From: Candidatus Saccharimonadota bacterium
GTDB taxonomy: Bacteria; Patescibacteriota; Saccharimonadia; Saccharimonadales; SZUA-47
Length of the DNA stretch: 8,531 bases
Assembly: GCA_017993025.1 (NCBI GenBank)
Contig: JAGONL010000031.1
Span: 1-8,531 of the forward strand
Direction: 5' to 3'
Part shown: positions 1-5,719 of the stretch, piece after piece
Position numbering within the stretch: the first letter of the stretch is position 1
Layout of the letters: each line of letters begins with the position of its first letter
The notes under the pieces: generated by a model
What the model was told of the DNA's origin: nothing
Database searches by the model: none
The model's input: the letters and a program-made list of their open reading frames with translations, nothing else
Translations under genes and position numbers: made by a program

Positions 1-692
1 TGACACAAACAGAACCTGCTAACCCAGACTACAACCCAGCACTTGTGCATGCAGAACTAAACCCAACCGGCAGCATACAGAAGCAAATGGAACTAAATGC
101 GTACTTCCATTCGCCAAACCCCGACATTCAGGCAAGCCTGATATCAGAACTCAACCCAACTGGCAGTCTAAAAAAGCAAGCAGACCTAAACAACTACTTC
201 GCCAGCCTAGCAAAAACAGCACCTGGCGCCCCGACTGCTGTTGCTACGACAACGTACTCTACATTACCTCATAATGAACTTAATAAAACTACAGACAAAA
301 CCGGCAATTCAACAATGAATAGGCCTAGTACGATAGCTAGCACTACCAGCACACAACCAGCATCCTGGTCACCATACAACGCTCCGGTTGCAGCTTCGGG
401 GATAATAGCTACAGATCAAAACTTAGCACCGGCTACAATTACGCTGACTGACAAAAACGGAGTCAGCCGAACAGCTGCAATAAACTCACCAGAAGCAATA
501 CATGTAGGTAGTGGCGGTACCTGGCAAGACCTGGATACGGTTTCTGCTATTTACAGCAGAGGTAACGCTACAGAAATAGCAAACTGGGAAAGATTCTCTG
601 GTTCAAAACCCCCTGCTGGCGGATATACAGCATCTAACTCAGCCGATCCATATACCCCAGCAAGTACAGTTGCATATACGACGGATAATTAA
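1..692 (+). CDS. Repeat-containing low-complexity protein, unknown function (start at window edge)
   Basis: I do not recognise this protein. The frame is open to the left edge. The window begins with TG directly before codons for TQTEPANPDYNP, so the true start is probably an ATG whose A lies one base before the window, giving about 230 residues; the GTG at 45 is the first start wholly inside. Numbering from that inferred ATG, two near-identical motifs (ELNPTGS, K-Q, LN-YF) lie at residues 19-36 and 50-67, each preceded by an NPD segment, so the repeat period is 31 residues. A weaker ELN echo is at residue 93. A Thr/Ser/Ala/Pro/Asn-rich linker of about 60 residues follows, then a C-terminal part of about 90 residues with Gly, Trp and Tyr (GSGGTWQDLD, NWERFSG). 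No signal peptide, membrane helix or catalytic motif is visible. The layout suggests a modular binding or surface protein, but that is inference. The stop is TAA. No clear terminator follows. Confidence 0.75.
   Translation, partial: TQTEPANPDYNPALVHAELNPTGSIQKQMELNAYFHSPNPDIQASLISELNPTGSLKKQADLNNYFASLAKTAPGAPTAVATTTYSTLPHNELNKTTDKTGNSTMNRPSTIASTTSTQPASWSPYNAPVAASGIIATDQNLAPATITLTDKNGVSRTAAINSPEAIHVGSGGTWQDLDTVSAIYSRGNATEIANWERFSGSKPPAGGYTASNSADPYTPASTVAYTTDN
54..200 (+). repeat. Two coding tandem repeat units, 93-base period
   Basis: Two 54-base segments, 54-107 and 147-200, encode ELNPTGSIQKQMELNAYF and ELNPTGSLKKQADLNNYF, offset by exactly 93 bases (31 codons). The spacers also match partly (NPD before each ELN). 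Many of the matching codons differ at the third base, for example CTA against CTC for Leu and ACC against ACT for Thr. This points to selection on the peptide and not to a recent DNA duplication. Confidence 0.85.
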
Positions 693-719
693 CGGCTAAA
701 ACCCAAATTACCCAAATAG

Positions 720-749
720 TTAAAATTACCAACTGTTTGTGTGTATACT
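720..749 (+). promoter_or_regulatory. Possible promoter, TTAAAA-N18-TATACT
   Basis: TTAAAA at 720-725 and TATACT at 744-749 are 18 bases apart, a reasonable sigma70-like pair downstream of the 1-692 gene. Transcription would begin near 756, inside the doubtful 64-residue frame, so if real it may drive a transcript other than that frame. No start codon sits at the predicted +1. Confidence 0.3.
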
Positions 750-931
750 ATCTAGCTGTAGTCCAGAGAAGTGAGAATGCTGAGAAAGACCGATTTAAAA
801 CAATTACAGATTTTAACCCATCAGTAAAAGTAACAACAGCCAAACACGTTACTAGCGGATATCACGACAGAAACGGTGGTGGCGATAGAATTAAAACCGA
901 CGGCTCACTACCTTTTGTAGAGTTTAAATAA
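737..931 (+). CDS. Doubtful small ORF, 64 residues, unknown
   Basis: This reading frame can start only at TTG 737 and runs to TAA 931. It has no Shine-Dalgarno site and no homology that I recognise. The C-terminal two thirds (TITDFNPSVKV, then GYHDRNGGGDRIKTDG) looks protein-like, with ordinary codons. The first residues are less convincing because the TTG region overlaps a good -10 box at 744-749. The frame is open upstream to 689, just overlapping the end of the preceding gene, so it could be a frameshifted remnant of a longer C-terminus of that gene, a genuine small protein, or chance. Nothing in its neighbours suggests a job. Confidence 0.25.
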   Translation: MCVYYLAVVQRSENAEKDRFKTITDFNPSVKVTTAKHVTSGYHDRNGGGDRIKTDGSLPFVEFK

Positions 932-982
932 ATATAAGTTAAGTAAAGTAATTGGTTTATATATTAAATGCATAGTATTAAC

Positions 983-1018
983 AGCTTATACACCTGGACT
1001 TATTACCAGTTTTAAGCT
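983..1018. repeat. Interrupted inverted repeat before the VIT gene
   Basis: The outer arms AGCTTA (983-988) and TAAGCT (1013-1018) are perfect complements. An inner pair, CTGG (994-997) and CCAG (1006-1009), is also complementary. The structure ends 14 bases before the VIT start and overlaps its candidate -35 box (995-1000) and the first base of the -10 box (1018-1023). It could be an operator for a metal-responsive or other repressor, or an RNA hairpin. It lacks a T-run directly after the arms, so it is not a convincing terminator. Function is inferred from position only. Confidence 0.4.
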
Positions 1019-1023
1019 AAAGT
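995..1023 (+). promoter_or_regulatory. Candidate promoter of the VIT gene, TGGACT-N17-TAAAGT
   Basis: TGGACT (995-1000, four of six matches to TTGACA) and TAAAGT (1018-1023, four of six matches to TATAAT) are separated by exactly 17 bases. The -10 box ends nine bases before ATG 1033, so the 5' leader would be about two bases or absent. No Shine-Dalgarno site lies before the ATG. The call rests on spacing and on the same arrangement at other genes here. Confidence 0.4.
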
Positions 1024-1032
1024 TCTAAGCAT

Positions 1033-1521
1033 ATGAGTAAAGTTCAAAAAGAATATTTGCAGAGTGCTATGTTTGGTTTTAATGACGCTCTTGTTTCTAC
1101 TACGGGTGTTATTGTAGGTATAAGTACAGGCACCAGCAACAAAGAGGTGGTCATTTTAGCCGGTGTTGTAACCATTTTGGTTGAAGCTCTTTCGATGGGT
1201 TCTGGCCAATACCTTAGTTCTAAATCTGCCCATCAACTAGAGAAGGACCATTCGTCAAAAGTACCACTAATAAGTGGAGTTATTATGTTTTGGGCATACT
1301 TCATGGCTGGCTTAGTTCCGCTTCTACCTATTTTTATTTTCCCTATGGCATATTCACGTGACGTGGCAATCGTAGCATCTCTTATTGGTCTTCTCATACT
1401 AGGTTATGTTAAGGGTAAAGTTGTGGACGTGTCACCACTTAAAAGCGCTATCGAAATTTTCATAATTGGTGGTATGGCTACAGCTATTGGTATTGTCGTC
1501 GGCAACATCCTGGCGGTGTAG
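1033..1521 (+). CDS. VIT1/CCC1-family membrane protein, probable Fe2+/Mn2+ transporter
   Basis: The 162 residues match the VIT/CCC1 pattern: FGFNDALVSTTGVIVG in helix 1 (residues 14-29, with D18), the EALSMGSGQYLSSKSA segment (51-66), the MAGLVPLLP segment (91-99), then two more hydrophobic helices (about 110-127 and 140-160). Five membrane helices are expected. Family members move ferrous iron or manganese across membranes, commonly by proton antiport; metal and direction here are inferred. Two oddities: the cytosolic metal-binding insertion found after helix 2 in full-length eukaryotic VIT proteins is reduced to about ten residues, and the usual Glu of the GEY/GEF motif is Gln59. It may therefore be a minimal form with altered metal handling. 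ATG 1033 is chosen because an in-frame TAA lies at 1018. It stands alone on the plus strand and converges on the ABC-F gene. Confidence 0.9.
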   Translation: MSKVQKEYLQSAMFGFNDALVSTTGVIVGISTGTSNKEVVILAGVVTILVEALSMGSGQYLSSKSAHQLEKDHSSKVPLISGVIMFWAYFMAGLVPLLPIFIFPMAYSRDVAIVASLIGLLILGYVKGKVVDVSPLKSAIEIFIIGGMATAIGIVVGNILAV

Positions 1522-1531
1522 AAAACTCTAC
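1518..1531. other. Small hairpin spanning the VIT stop codon
   Basis: GTAGA (1518-1522) and TCTAC (1527-1531) form a five-base-pair stem with a four-base loop; the TAG stop of the VIT gene lies in the left arm. There is no T-run after it on either strand, so it is at best a weak 3'-end structure shared by the two convergent genes. Confidence 0.3.
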
Positions 1532-1532
1532 T

Positions 1533-1556
1533 CTATACCCTATACCCTATACCCTA
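1533..1556. repeat. Heptamer tandem repeat CTATACC, about 3.4 copies
   Basis: CTATACC occurs at 1533-1539, 1540-1546 and 1547-1553, followed by CTA. It fills the gap between the convergent VIT and ABC-F genes and enters the ABC-F coding region, supplying its TAG stop and last codons (read as GGTATAG on the minus strand). The stop lies in the copy nearest the gene, so gain or loss of copies should not change the ABC-F protein. It looks telomere-like in form but is short and internal. Confidence 0.9.
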
Positions 1557-3211
1557 GCCACGATAACCGTTTCGCCGTCCAGCTTATTTGAAAAGTAAGA
1601 ATCGTGGGATATATATAAAATAGCACCCCTGTACTTCTTTAGTGCGTTCTCTAGCTCTTCAATACTTGGCAAATCCAAGTGGTTAGTTGGTTCATCCAAA
1701 ATCAACACCTGTGGTTCATCAACTAGCATGTCAATCAACTGTAACCTGGCTTTTTGACCACCACTAAGTTTCTGAACTATTTGTTCTCCGTCAGCGTTTG
1801 GGTTGAATAGATAATCACTTAAAAGTTGTTTAACTTTCTGCTCACTAATCGGCAAACCTTTGTCTCGTAGTATTTGCTCAACCGCACCGTTCAAAGTTAA
1901 TGGCAGATACTTCTCAGATATTTCTTGTTCATAAACTCCAACTTTTACACCCTTCACGGAATCAATATAACCGCTGAAACTTTTTGGAACTAGTGCAGTT
2001 CCTTTAACCTGCGAGAGGATTGCTTTAACTATCGTGGATTTTCCGCTTCCGTTTCTACCGTGCAATCTTAACCGCGCTCCTTCGTGCAGTGAAAATGTTA
2101 CTCCTTCAAACAACGGCTTTTCACCGTAACCAAGGCTTAAATCAGACACACTAATCAGCAAAGATCCCGCAGTGGCAGAATCATTTTGCTTGGTGGTAAC
2201 TTTAATATTCTTAGCCTTGTATTTATCGTAAGCTTTAACTAGTTTAGAGTTCATCTCAACTGTTGAATCTTGGTCAATCCAAAATGAAGGTCTTTCAGCA
2301 CTCTTTAGCTCTACAAGCTCTGCGCGAGTTTTTTGTTCTAAAAACTTAAAACGCTTAATGGTTCCAGGATGATTTGCTCGCTCTTTCATTCTTTGAAACC
2401 TAATTGCGTCGTCTTCTAGGTTCTTAATCCTTCTTTGTACCAAATCATACTCAGTGACTTCTGACGTAACATTTGTTTTGTTTACTTTTAAATATGCCTC
2501 GTAGTTACCCTTGAAAGACAAACTAACGCCGTCCCGAATTTCTATAATCCTATCTACCTGCGCCAATACGTCCCTATCGTGTGTGATAACTAGAGCAGAT
2601 TCACGTGCACCCTTTAGCCATTTTATGAACGATTCTTTTGCTACGTAGTCCATGTGGTTTGTTGGCTCGTCAATTAATGCAATATTGCCCCTAGAACGTA
2701 TAACCTTAATAAGCTCGACCAAACGTTTTTGACCACCAGATAAGCTTCCCAATGTTCGGTGCAGTAAACTGTCATCTAATTGATATATTGAAAAAGCGTG
2801 TTTAATTTCTTCTTCTAGCTGGTAGTATCCAAGCTCCTCGAACGTTACGAGAGCGTCGCTAAACTCCTGTATTTTTCGCTGACTTTCGCCCATCGTGTCT
2901 GGATAGGTGTCGATAATGTGTACGAGCTCGCTATACTTCGGCAAATCACCTTGTATGTACTCTAAAACGGTTAGGGAGTCGAATTCATGGTGCTCCTGCC
3001 TGCTAACAACCACAACTGCACCTTTTCTGATTTTTATTTCACCTTGAAAATCAATATCGTCTCCACTAATAACATTTAGTAGTGTGGATTTTCCAGTTCC
3101 ATTTCTTCCGATTAATCCAATTTTTTCGTCTTTCTGGACTTCAAAAGCCACATTTTTATACAAAATGTTACTCCCAAAGGATTTTTCAGTGATATTTACA
3201 GATAATAACAT
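1547..3211 (-). CDS. ABC-F family ATPase (ribosome-associated, not a transporter)
   Basis: The 554 residues contain two ATP-binding cassettes on one chain and no membrane segment, which defines ABC-F. Cassette 1: Walker A GRNGTGKST at 35-43, signature LSGGQ at 157-161, Walker B ending D181-E182 followed by PTNHMD, switch His211. Cassette 2: Walker A GRNGSGKST at 385-393, signature at 482-486, D506-E507 followed by PTNHLD, switch His536. Both catalytic glutamates are present. The basic, helical linker (about 255-345, with RANHPGTIKRFKF near its tip) corresponds to the P-site tRNA interaction region. Known relatives bind the ribosomal E site to rescue stalled translation or, in the Lsa/Vga/Msr groups, to dislodge antibiotics; which applies here cannot be told from sequence. 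The stop TAG lies in the heptamer repeat. It follows the flavoprotein gene by 29 bases but has its own TATAAT six bases before ATG. Confidence 0.93.
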   Translation of the reverse strand: MLLSVNITEKSFGSNILYKNVAFEVQKDEKIGLIGRNGTGKSTLLNVISGDDIDFQGEIKIRKGAVVVVSRQEHHEFDSLTVLEYIQGDLPKYSELVHIIDTYPDTMGESQRKIQEFSDALVTFEELGYYQLEEEIKHAFSIYQLDDSLLHRTLGSLSGGQKRLVELIKVIRSRGNIALIDEPTNHMDYVAKESFIKWLKGARESALVITHDRDVLAQVDRIIEIRDGVSLSFKGNYEAYLKVNKTNVTSEVTEYDLVQRRIKNLEDDAIRFQRMKERANHPGTIKRFKFLEQKTRAELVELKSAERPSFWIDQDSTVEMNSKLVKAYDKYKAKNIKVTTKQNDSATAGSLLISVSDLSLGYGEKPLFEGVTFSLHEGARLRLHGRNGSGKSTIVKAILSQVKGTALVPKSFSGYIDSVKGVKVGVYEQEISEKYLPLTLNGAVEQILRDKGLPISEQKVKQLLSDYLFNPNADGEQIVQKLSGGQKARLQLIDMLVDEPQVLILDEPTNHLDLPSIEELENALKKYRGAILYISHDSYFSNKLDGETVIVARV

Positions 3212-3217
3212 CTCTGC

Positions 3218-3223
3218 ATTATA
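3218..3223 (-). promoter_or_regulatory. -10 box of the ABC-F gene, leaderless arrangement
   Basis: On the minus strand a perfect TATAAT is followed by exactly six bases (GCAGAG) and then ATG 3211. Transcription usually starts about seven bases after the -10 box, so the A of ATG would be the first transcribed base. No Shine-Dalgarno site is placed correctly and no good -35 box is seen. Confidence 0.55.
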
Positions 3224-3240
3224 CCTTATTTATCTCTGTT

Positions 3241-4518
3241 TTACTTCTTGGATTTAAGTGCATCTACGGCACATGTTCCAGCTAAATACCCAGTAGTCCA
3301 ACATAACTGTAGGGAAAACCCACCTGAGGGTCTGTTAATATCTAATAAATCTCCAGTGATGTATAGGTTATCTATCTTATACGAGCGCATAGTTCGGGTA
3401 TCAATTTCTTTCAGGTCAACTCCCCCATCAGCAACTACTGCCCGCTCAAAACCCATAAGTTTTTCGATAGTTAAACTTAAGTGCTTAAGATTATTTACTA
3501 ATAATGCGCGAGTTTGCTTATTTACCTCACTTGTTTTTGTGTCAAAATCTACTTGGTGACTTAATAGTTCTTTGAGTACTGGGCCAAGACCGGCAGGTGT
3601 AAAATTGTTCAAAACGTTTTTTAACAGTTTGGCGCCATTTTGATTTAATATATCTACTATTTTTATATCTAATTCTTTTTCAGTCAGCTCGGGATAGCAA
3701 TCAATTTGTGCAACGACAACGCCCTCCTGTAGCAAGTCAGCAACTTTATGTGCGTTATTAAGTATTAACGGTCCGGATATTCCAAAATGCGTAAAAAGTA
3801 CGTCGCCGTTTAACTTCAATCGTCTTTTACTATCTACAAAAAACGAAATATTTATAGATTTTAAAACTACTCCAGAAACAGTTTTCACCCATTTCTCATT
3901 AACGCCAAGAGGTGTGATATTTGGGCTTGGAGTTTTGACTGTGTGACCAAGCTCTCGTAACCATCCAAACCCATCGCCAGATGATCCAGTTTCGGGTCTT
4001 GAAGAACCACCTACAGCCAATATATACTGACTTGCCTTATAGGTTTTGTCGCCACAATTTAGCGAAACAATCTTATTTTCATCTATGTTAATCTTACTTA
4101 CCGGGCTATTTTTTATGATCTCAACTGCATTTTTGTCTAATCTATTAATCATAGCGTGCACAACGTCCACTGCTTTTTCGCTTAATGGAAAAGCTCGATT
4201 CTTTGCCTGTATTGTAATTGGGACTTTTAAATCTTCAAAAAAATCTACACTTTCTTGAACTCCAAACTTTGAAAAAGCAGAATACAGATACTGCTCTGCG
4301 TCACCAAAATTTTTTAGAAGCGTACGTAAGTTATATTCGGCGTTTAGTATATTGCACCGACCGCCACCAGTTATACGCAATTTTTCACCAAGTCGTTTAT
4401 TTTTTTCTAAAATAAGTACATTAGCACCACGCTCCGAAGCTACAATCGCCGACATCATTCCGCTAGCACCACCACCCATAACAATAACGTCGTATGTTTT
4501 TATATTTTTATCTTCCAT
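3241..4518 (-). CDS. HI0933/BaiN-type FAD-dependent oxidoreductase
   Basis: The 425 residues begin with a dinucleotide-binding fold: VIVMGGGASGMMSA with the GxGxxG-type loop at 15-20 and Glu38 at the end of the second strand, then the family hallmark ITGGGRCN at 49-56. The C-terminus carries ADGGVDLKEIDTRTM and, at 386-414, YITGDLLD followed by GGF and WTTGYLAG, which closes the FAD site in this family (PF03486, TIGR00275). The length of about 400 is typical. Family members include BaiN of bile-acid-dehydroxylating clostridia and YhiN of E. coli; the physiological substrate of most members is unknown, so only a cytosolic flavoprotein is claimed. ATG 4518 places the fold correctly at the N-terminus. 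A TATAAT eight bases upstream suggests it starts its own, leaderless transcript, possibly continuing into the ABC-F gene. The stop is TAA. Confidence 0.92.
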   Translation of the reverse strand: MEDKNIKTYDVIVMGGGASGMMSAIVASERGANVLILEKNKRLGEKLRITGGGRCNILNAEYNLRTLLKNFGDAEQYLYSAFSKFGVQESVDFFEDLKVPITIQAKNRAFPLSEKAVDVVHAMINRLDKNAVEIIKNSPVSKINIDENKIVSLNCGDKTYKASQYILAVGGSSRPETGSSGDGFGWLRELGHTVKTPSPNITPLGVNEKWVKTVSGVVLKSINISFFVDSKRRLKLNGDVLFTHFGISGPLILNNAHKVADLLQEGVVVAQIDCYPELTEKELDIKIVDILNQNGAKLLKNVLNNFTPAGLGPVLKELLSHQVDFDTKTSEVNKQTRALLVNNLKHLSLTIEKLMGFERAVVADGGVDLKEIDTRTMRSYKIDNLYITGDLLDINRPSGGFSLQLCWTTGYLAGTCAVDALKSKK

Positions 4519-4526
4519 TTAAATAT

Positions 4527-4532
4527 ATTATA
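4527..4532 (-). promoter_or_regulatory. -10 box of the flavoprotein gene, leaderless arrangement
   Basis: On the minus strand a perfect TATAAT lies eight bases before ATG 4518, in an AT-rich stretch with no Shine-Dalgarno sequence. The expected start of transcription falls within about two bases of the ATG. The -35 region (ATGCAA, 17 bases further upstream) is poor. Confidence 0.5.
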
Positions 4533-4578
4533 CAACTATTTTAAAACTCTTGCATTTTAACTGCCAGATATTTCCAGT

Positions 4579-4962
4579 CTACTTTTCTAGTAACTCTTTT
4601 ATCGGATCAAAATAGTAATCTTTCCAGCCATCAGCAAAATCTTTTTCTTCCTCATCAGGTACATCCGCGTGACTCAGTGTCACTACTGTATTTCCATCAC
4701 TAGATTTTAGCTTAAACGCTACTTTATAGCATCTATCAGGATGATCATGACCATACCAATCTTGTTCAAGTAGGTTATTTTTTTCTACTTTAGTGTTTAT
4801 TCCATTAATATCGCCACCCCATAGACTAAATTTACCACCTTCAGTCGCTTGAAACTCGGCAGGTCCAGCACCCCATTTTTCTATTAATTCTGCATTAGTT
4901 AGTGCATTCCATACTGATTCAACTGATGCTTTTATAAAGTAAGTCTGTTCAATCTGTTTCAT
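4579..4962 (-). CDS. SRPBCC / AHSA1-domain protein
   Basis: The 127-residue protein is a single START-like SRPBCC domain of the AHSA1 (Aha1 C-terminal) type. Its N-terminus has the characteristic IEQTYFIKAS-ESVWNALTNAELIEKW pattern (residues 4-30), a central run of beta strands includes GGKFSLWGGDINGINTKVE, and the ending DGWKDYYFDPIKELLEK forms the long C-terminal helix. Such domains make a deep hydrophobic pocket for small ligands or bind partner proteins; the ligand here is unknown. It is probably cytosolic, having no signal peptide. The length is typical for a one-domain member. It lies 32 bases after the 75-residue coiled-coil gene on the same strand, but a TATAGT exactly six bases before the ATG suggests its own leaderless start. 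The stop is TAG. The 60-base gap to the flavoprotein gene has no convincing terminator. Confidence 0.88.
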   Translation of the reverse strand: MKQIEQTYFIKASVESVWNALTNAELIEKWGAGPAEFQATEGGKFSLWGGDINGINTKVEKNNLLEQDWYGHDHPDRCYKVAFKLKSSDGNTVVTLSHADVPDEEEKDFADGWKDYYFDPIKELLEK

Positions 4963-4968
4963 AATTTA

Positions 4969-4974
4969 ACTATA
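4969..4974 (-). promoter_or_regulatory. -10 box of the SRPBCC gene, leaderless arrangement
   Basis: TATAGT on the minus strand is followed by six bases (TAAATT) and ATG 4962, the same spacing as at the ABC-F gene. No Shine-Dalgarno site is present. The -35 position holds TAGAAT, a weak match. Confidence 0.45.
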
Positions 4975-4994
4975 GCCTAATATCTGTGATTATT

Positions 4995-5222
4995 CTACAA
5001 ATTTTGATTCTTAAGATTGTTCATAGTCTGCTGAGCTTGACGTTCTGCATTATCAGATTCTTTTGCCTGTCTCTCGAGATTATTCGCTTCGTTTTCTAAC
5101 TGTACTGCAACTCTCTCAAGTTCAATTGCGGTTTTGTGCATATTTGTTGCCTGTTCTCTGTGCTGTTTAGCCTGCATGCGCGTCTGAGTAGCTGCATTTC
5201 TAACTTGGTCACCTGCTGCCAT
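4995..5222 (-). CDS. Small alanine-heptad coiled-coil protein, unknown function
   Basis: I do not recognise this 75-residue protein. It has no proline, one glycine (G4), no membrane segment and no signal peptide, and it is rich in Ala, Gln, Asn, Glu and Arg. Alanine occupies every seventh position from 11 to 53 (11, 18, 25, 32, 39, 46, 53), and Met28, Leu35, Leu42 and Leu49 fall three residues after four of them, with Leu70 in the same register. This is the pattern of a tightly packed alanine-type coiled coil, so nearly the whole chain is predicted to be one long helix that self-associates. A strong AGGAG Shine-Dalgarno site lies seven bases before the ATG, and an extended -10 box lies further upstream, so it is probably well expressed. 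Possible roles are structural, as in Lpp-like or nucleoid-type rods, or regulatory; these are guesses. The stop is TAG. Confidence 0.8.
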   Translation of the reverse strand: MAAGDQVRNAATQTRMQAKQHREQATNMHKTAIELERVAVQLENEANNLERQAKESDNAERQAQQTMNNLKNQNL

Positions 5223-5229
5223 ATATATT

Positions 5230-5234
5230 CTCCT
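5230..5234 (-). promoter_or_regulatory. Shine-Dalgarno site AGGAG of the coiled-coil gene
   Basis: On the minus strand AAAGGAGA precedes ATG 5222, with seven bases between AGGAG and the ATG. It is among the strongest ribosome-binding sites in the window and fixes this start. It contrasts with neighbouring genes that have none. Confidence 0.85.
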
Positions 5235-5257
5235 TTGTTACAGTTACTCGTTCTCAC

Positions 5258-5266
5258 AGTATAACA
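5258..5266 (-). promoter_or_regulatory. Extended -10 promoter of the coiled-coil gene
   Basis: The minus strand reads TGTTATACT, an extended -10 box (TGn followed by TATACT). Transcription would start near 5251, giving a leader of about 29 bases that carries the Shine-Dalgarno site. No clear -35 box is seen, as is common with extended -10 promoters. Confidence 0.5.
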
Positions 5267-5298
5267 CTTATGATAATCGGATTATTTTAGAGCAAGTT

Positions 5299-5715
5299 TC
5301 AGTCAGCTAGTTTTTTGTATGCTAATTCTGCTAGTTTTTGGGCTATGGTCAAACAAATTATTATGGCCATTAGTCCGACAAATCCGCTAATGTGTACATC
5401 TTCTTTAAAAAGAAAACTAATAACTGCCAAGAATACAAATTTTGATAAAAATAAAATCAGCCAAACCCCAAAAACTAATCCGGCTTTGCTAAACCGCCTG
5501 TTCCTGGCCTTAAACCAGCGCTTTACTCGGTCTTTTAAGGCAAATGTCTGATATGTAAGCAATTGCATAACGATAGCCACCATAAAAGTAGTTGAATACG
5601 ATGAAGTAGTCAAAATTTCCGTATAGTCATTAAAAAAACCTAATACAACAGAATACAGCAATATTCCAACGAACATATTTTGAAAAACTTCTTGTTTTTT
5701 GCTTTTATCAACCAC
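5299..5715 (-). CDS. Four-helix membrane protein of unknown function
   Basis: The 138 residues have about four hydrophobic helices (12-28, 42-60, 78-103, 108-126). A strongly basic loop between helices 2 and 3 (KDRVKRWFKARNRRFSK, 61-77) should face the cytosol by the positive-inside rule. I do not recognise a named family and see no catalytic motif. The start is GTG 5715, supported by a GAGG Shine-Dalgarno sequence that lies at the very end of the upstream CapA-like gene; only four bases separate the CapA stop from this GTG, so the two are almost certainly one transcript with coupled translation. A role beside the CapA-like enzyme at the cell surface, for example as membrane partner, is inferred from this alone. 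The stop is TGA, which shows that UGA is a stop codon in this genome. Confidence 0.82.
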   Translation of the reverse strand: MVDKSKKQEVFQNMFVGILLYSVVLGFFNDYTEILTTSSYSTTFMVAIVMQLLTYQTFALKDRVKRWFKARNRRFSKAGLVFGVWLILFLSKFVFLAVISFLFKEDVHISGFVGLMAIIICLTIAQKLAELAYKKLAD

Positions 5716-5719
5716 AGTG

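Noticed and set aside
693..1032. Riboswitch, tRNA or other known structured RNA in the gene-poor stretch
   Set aside because: I looked for tRNA T-loop sequence, SRP RNA and yybP-ykoY-like manganese riboswitch motifs before the VIT gene and saw none; only the inverted repeat at 983-1018 stands out.
3248..4415. Plus-strand open frames at 3248-3559, 4046-4258 and 4218-4415
   Set aside because: They lie antisense to the flavoprotein gene, which has clear family motifs from end to end. They show no motif or ribosome site of their own.
4519..4578. Possible intrinsic terminator after the SRPBCC gene (ACTG and CAGT arms on the minus strand)
   Set aside because: The stem is only four pairs with an eleven-base loop and no T-run. 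It does not meet a reasonable threshold. No convincing intrinsic terminator was found anywhere in the window.
5299..5301. Alternative genetic code with UGA as glycine
   Set aside because: TGA ends the 138-residue gene at a sensible place and no recognised gene contains an in-frame TGA, so the standard bacterial code fits.
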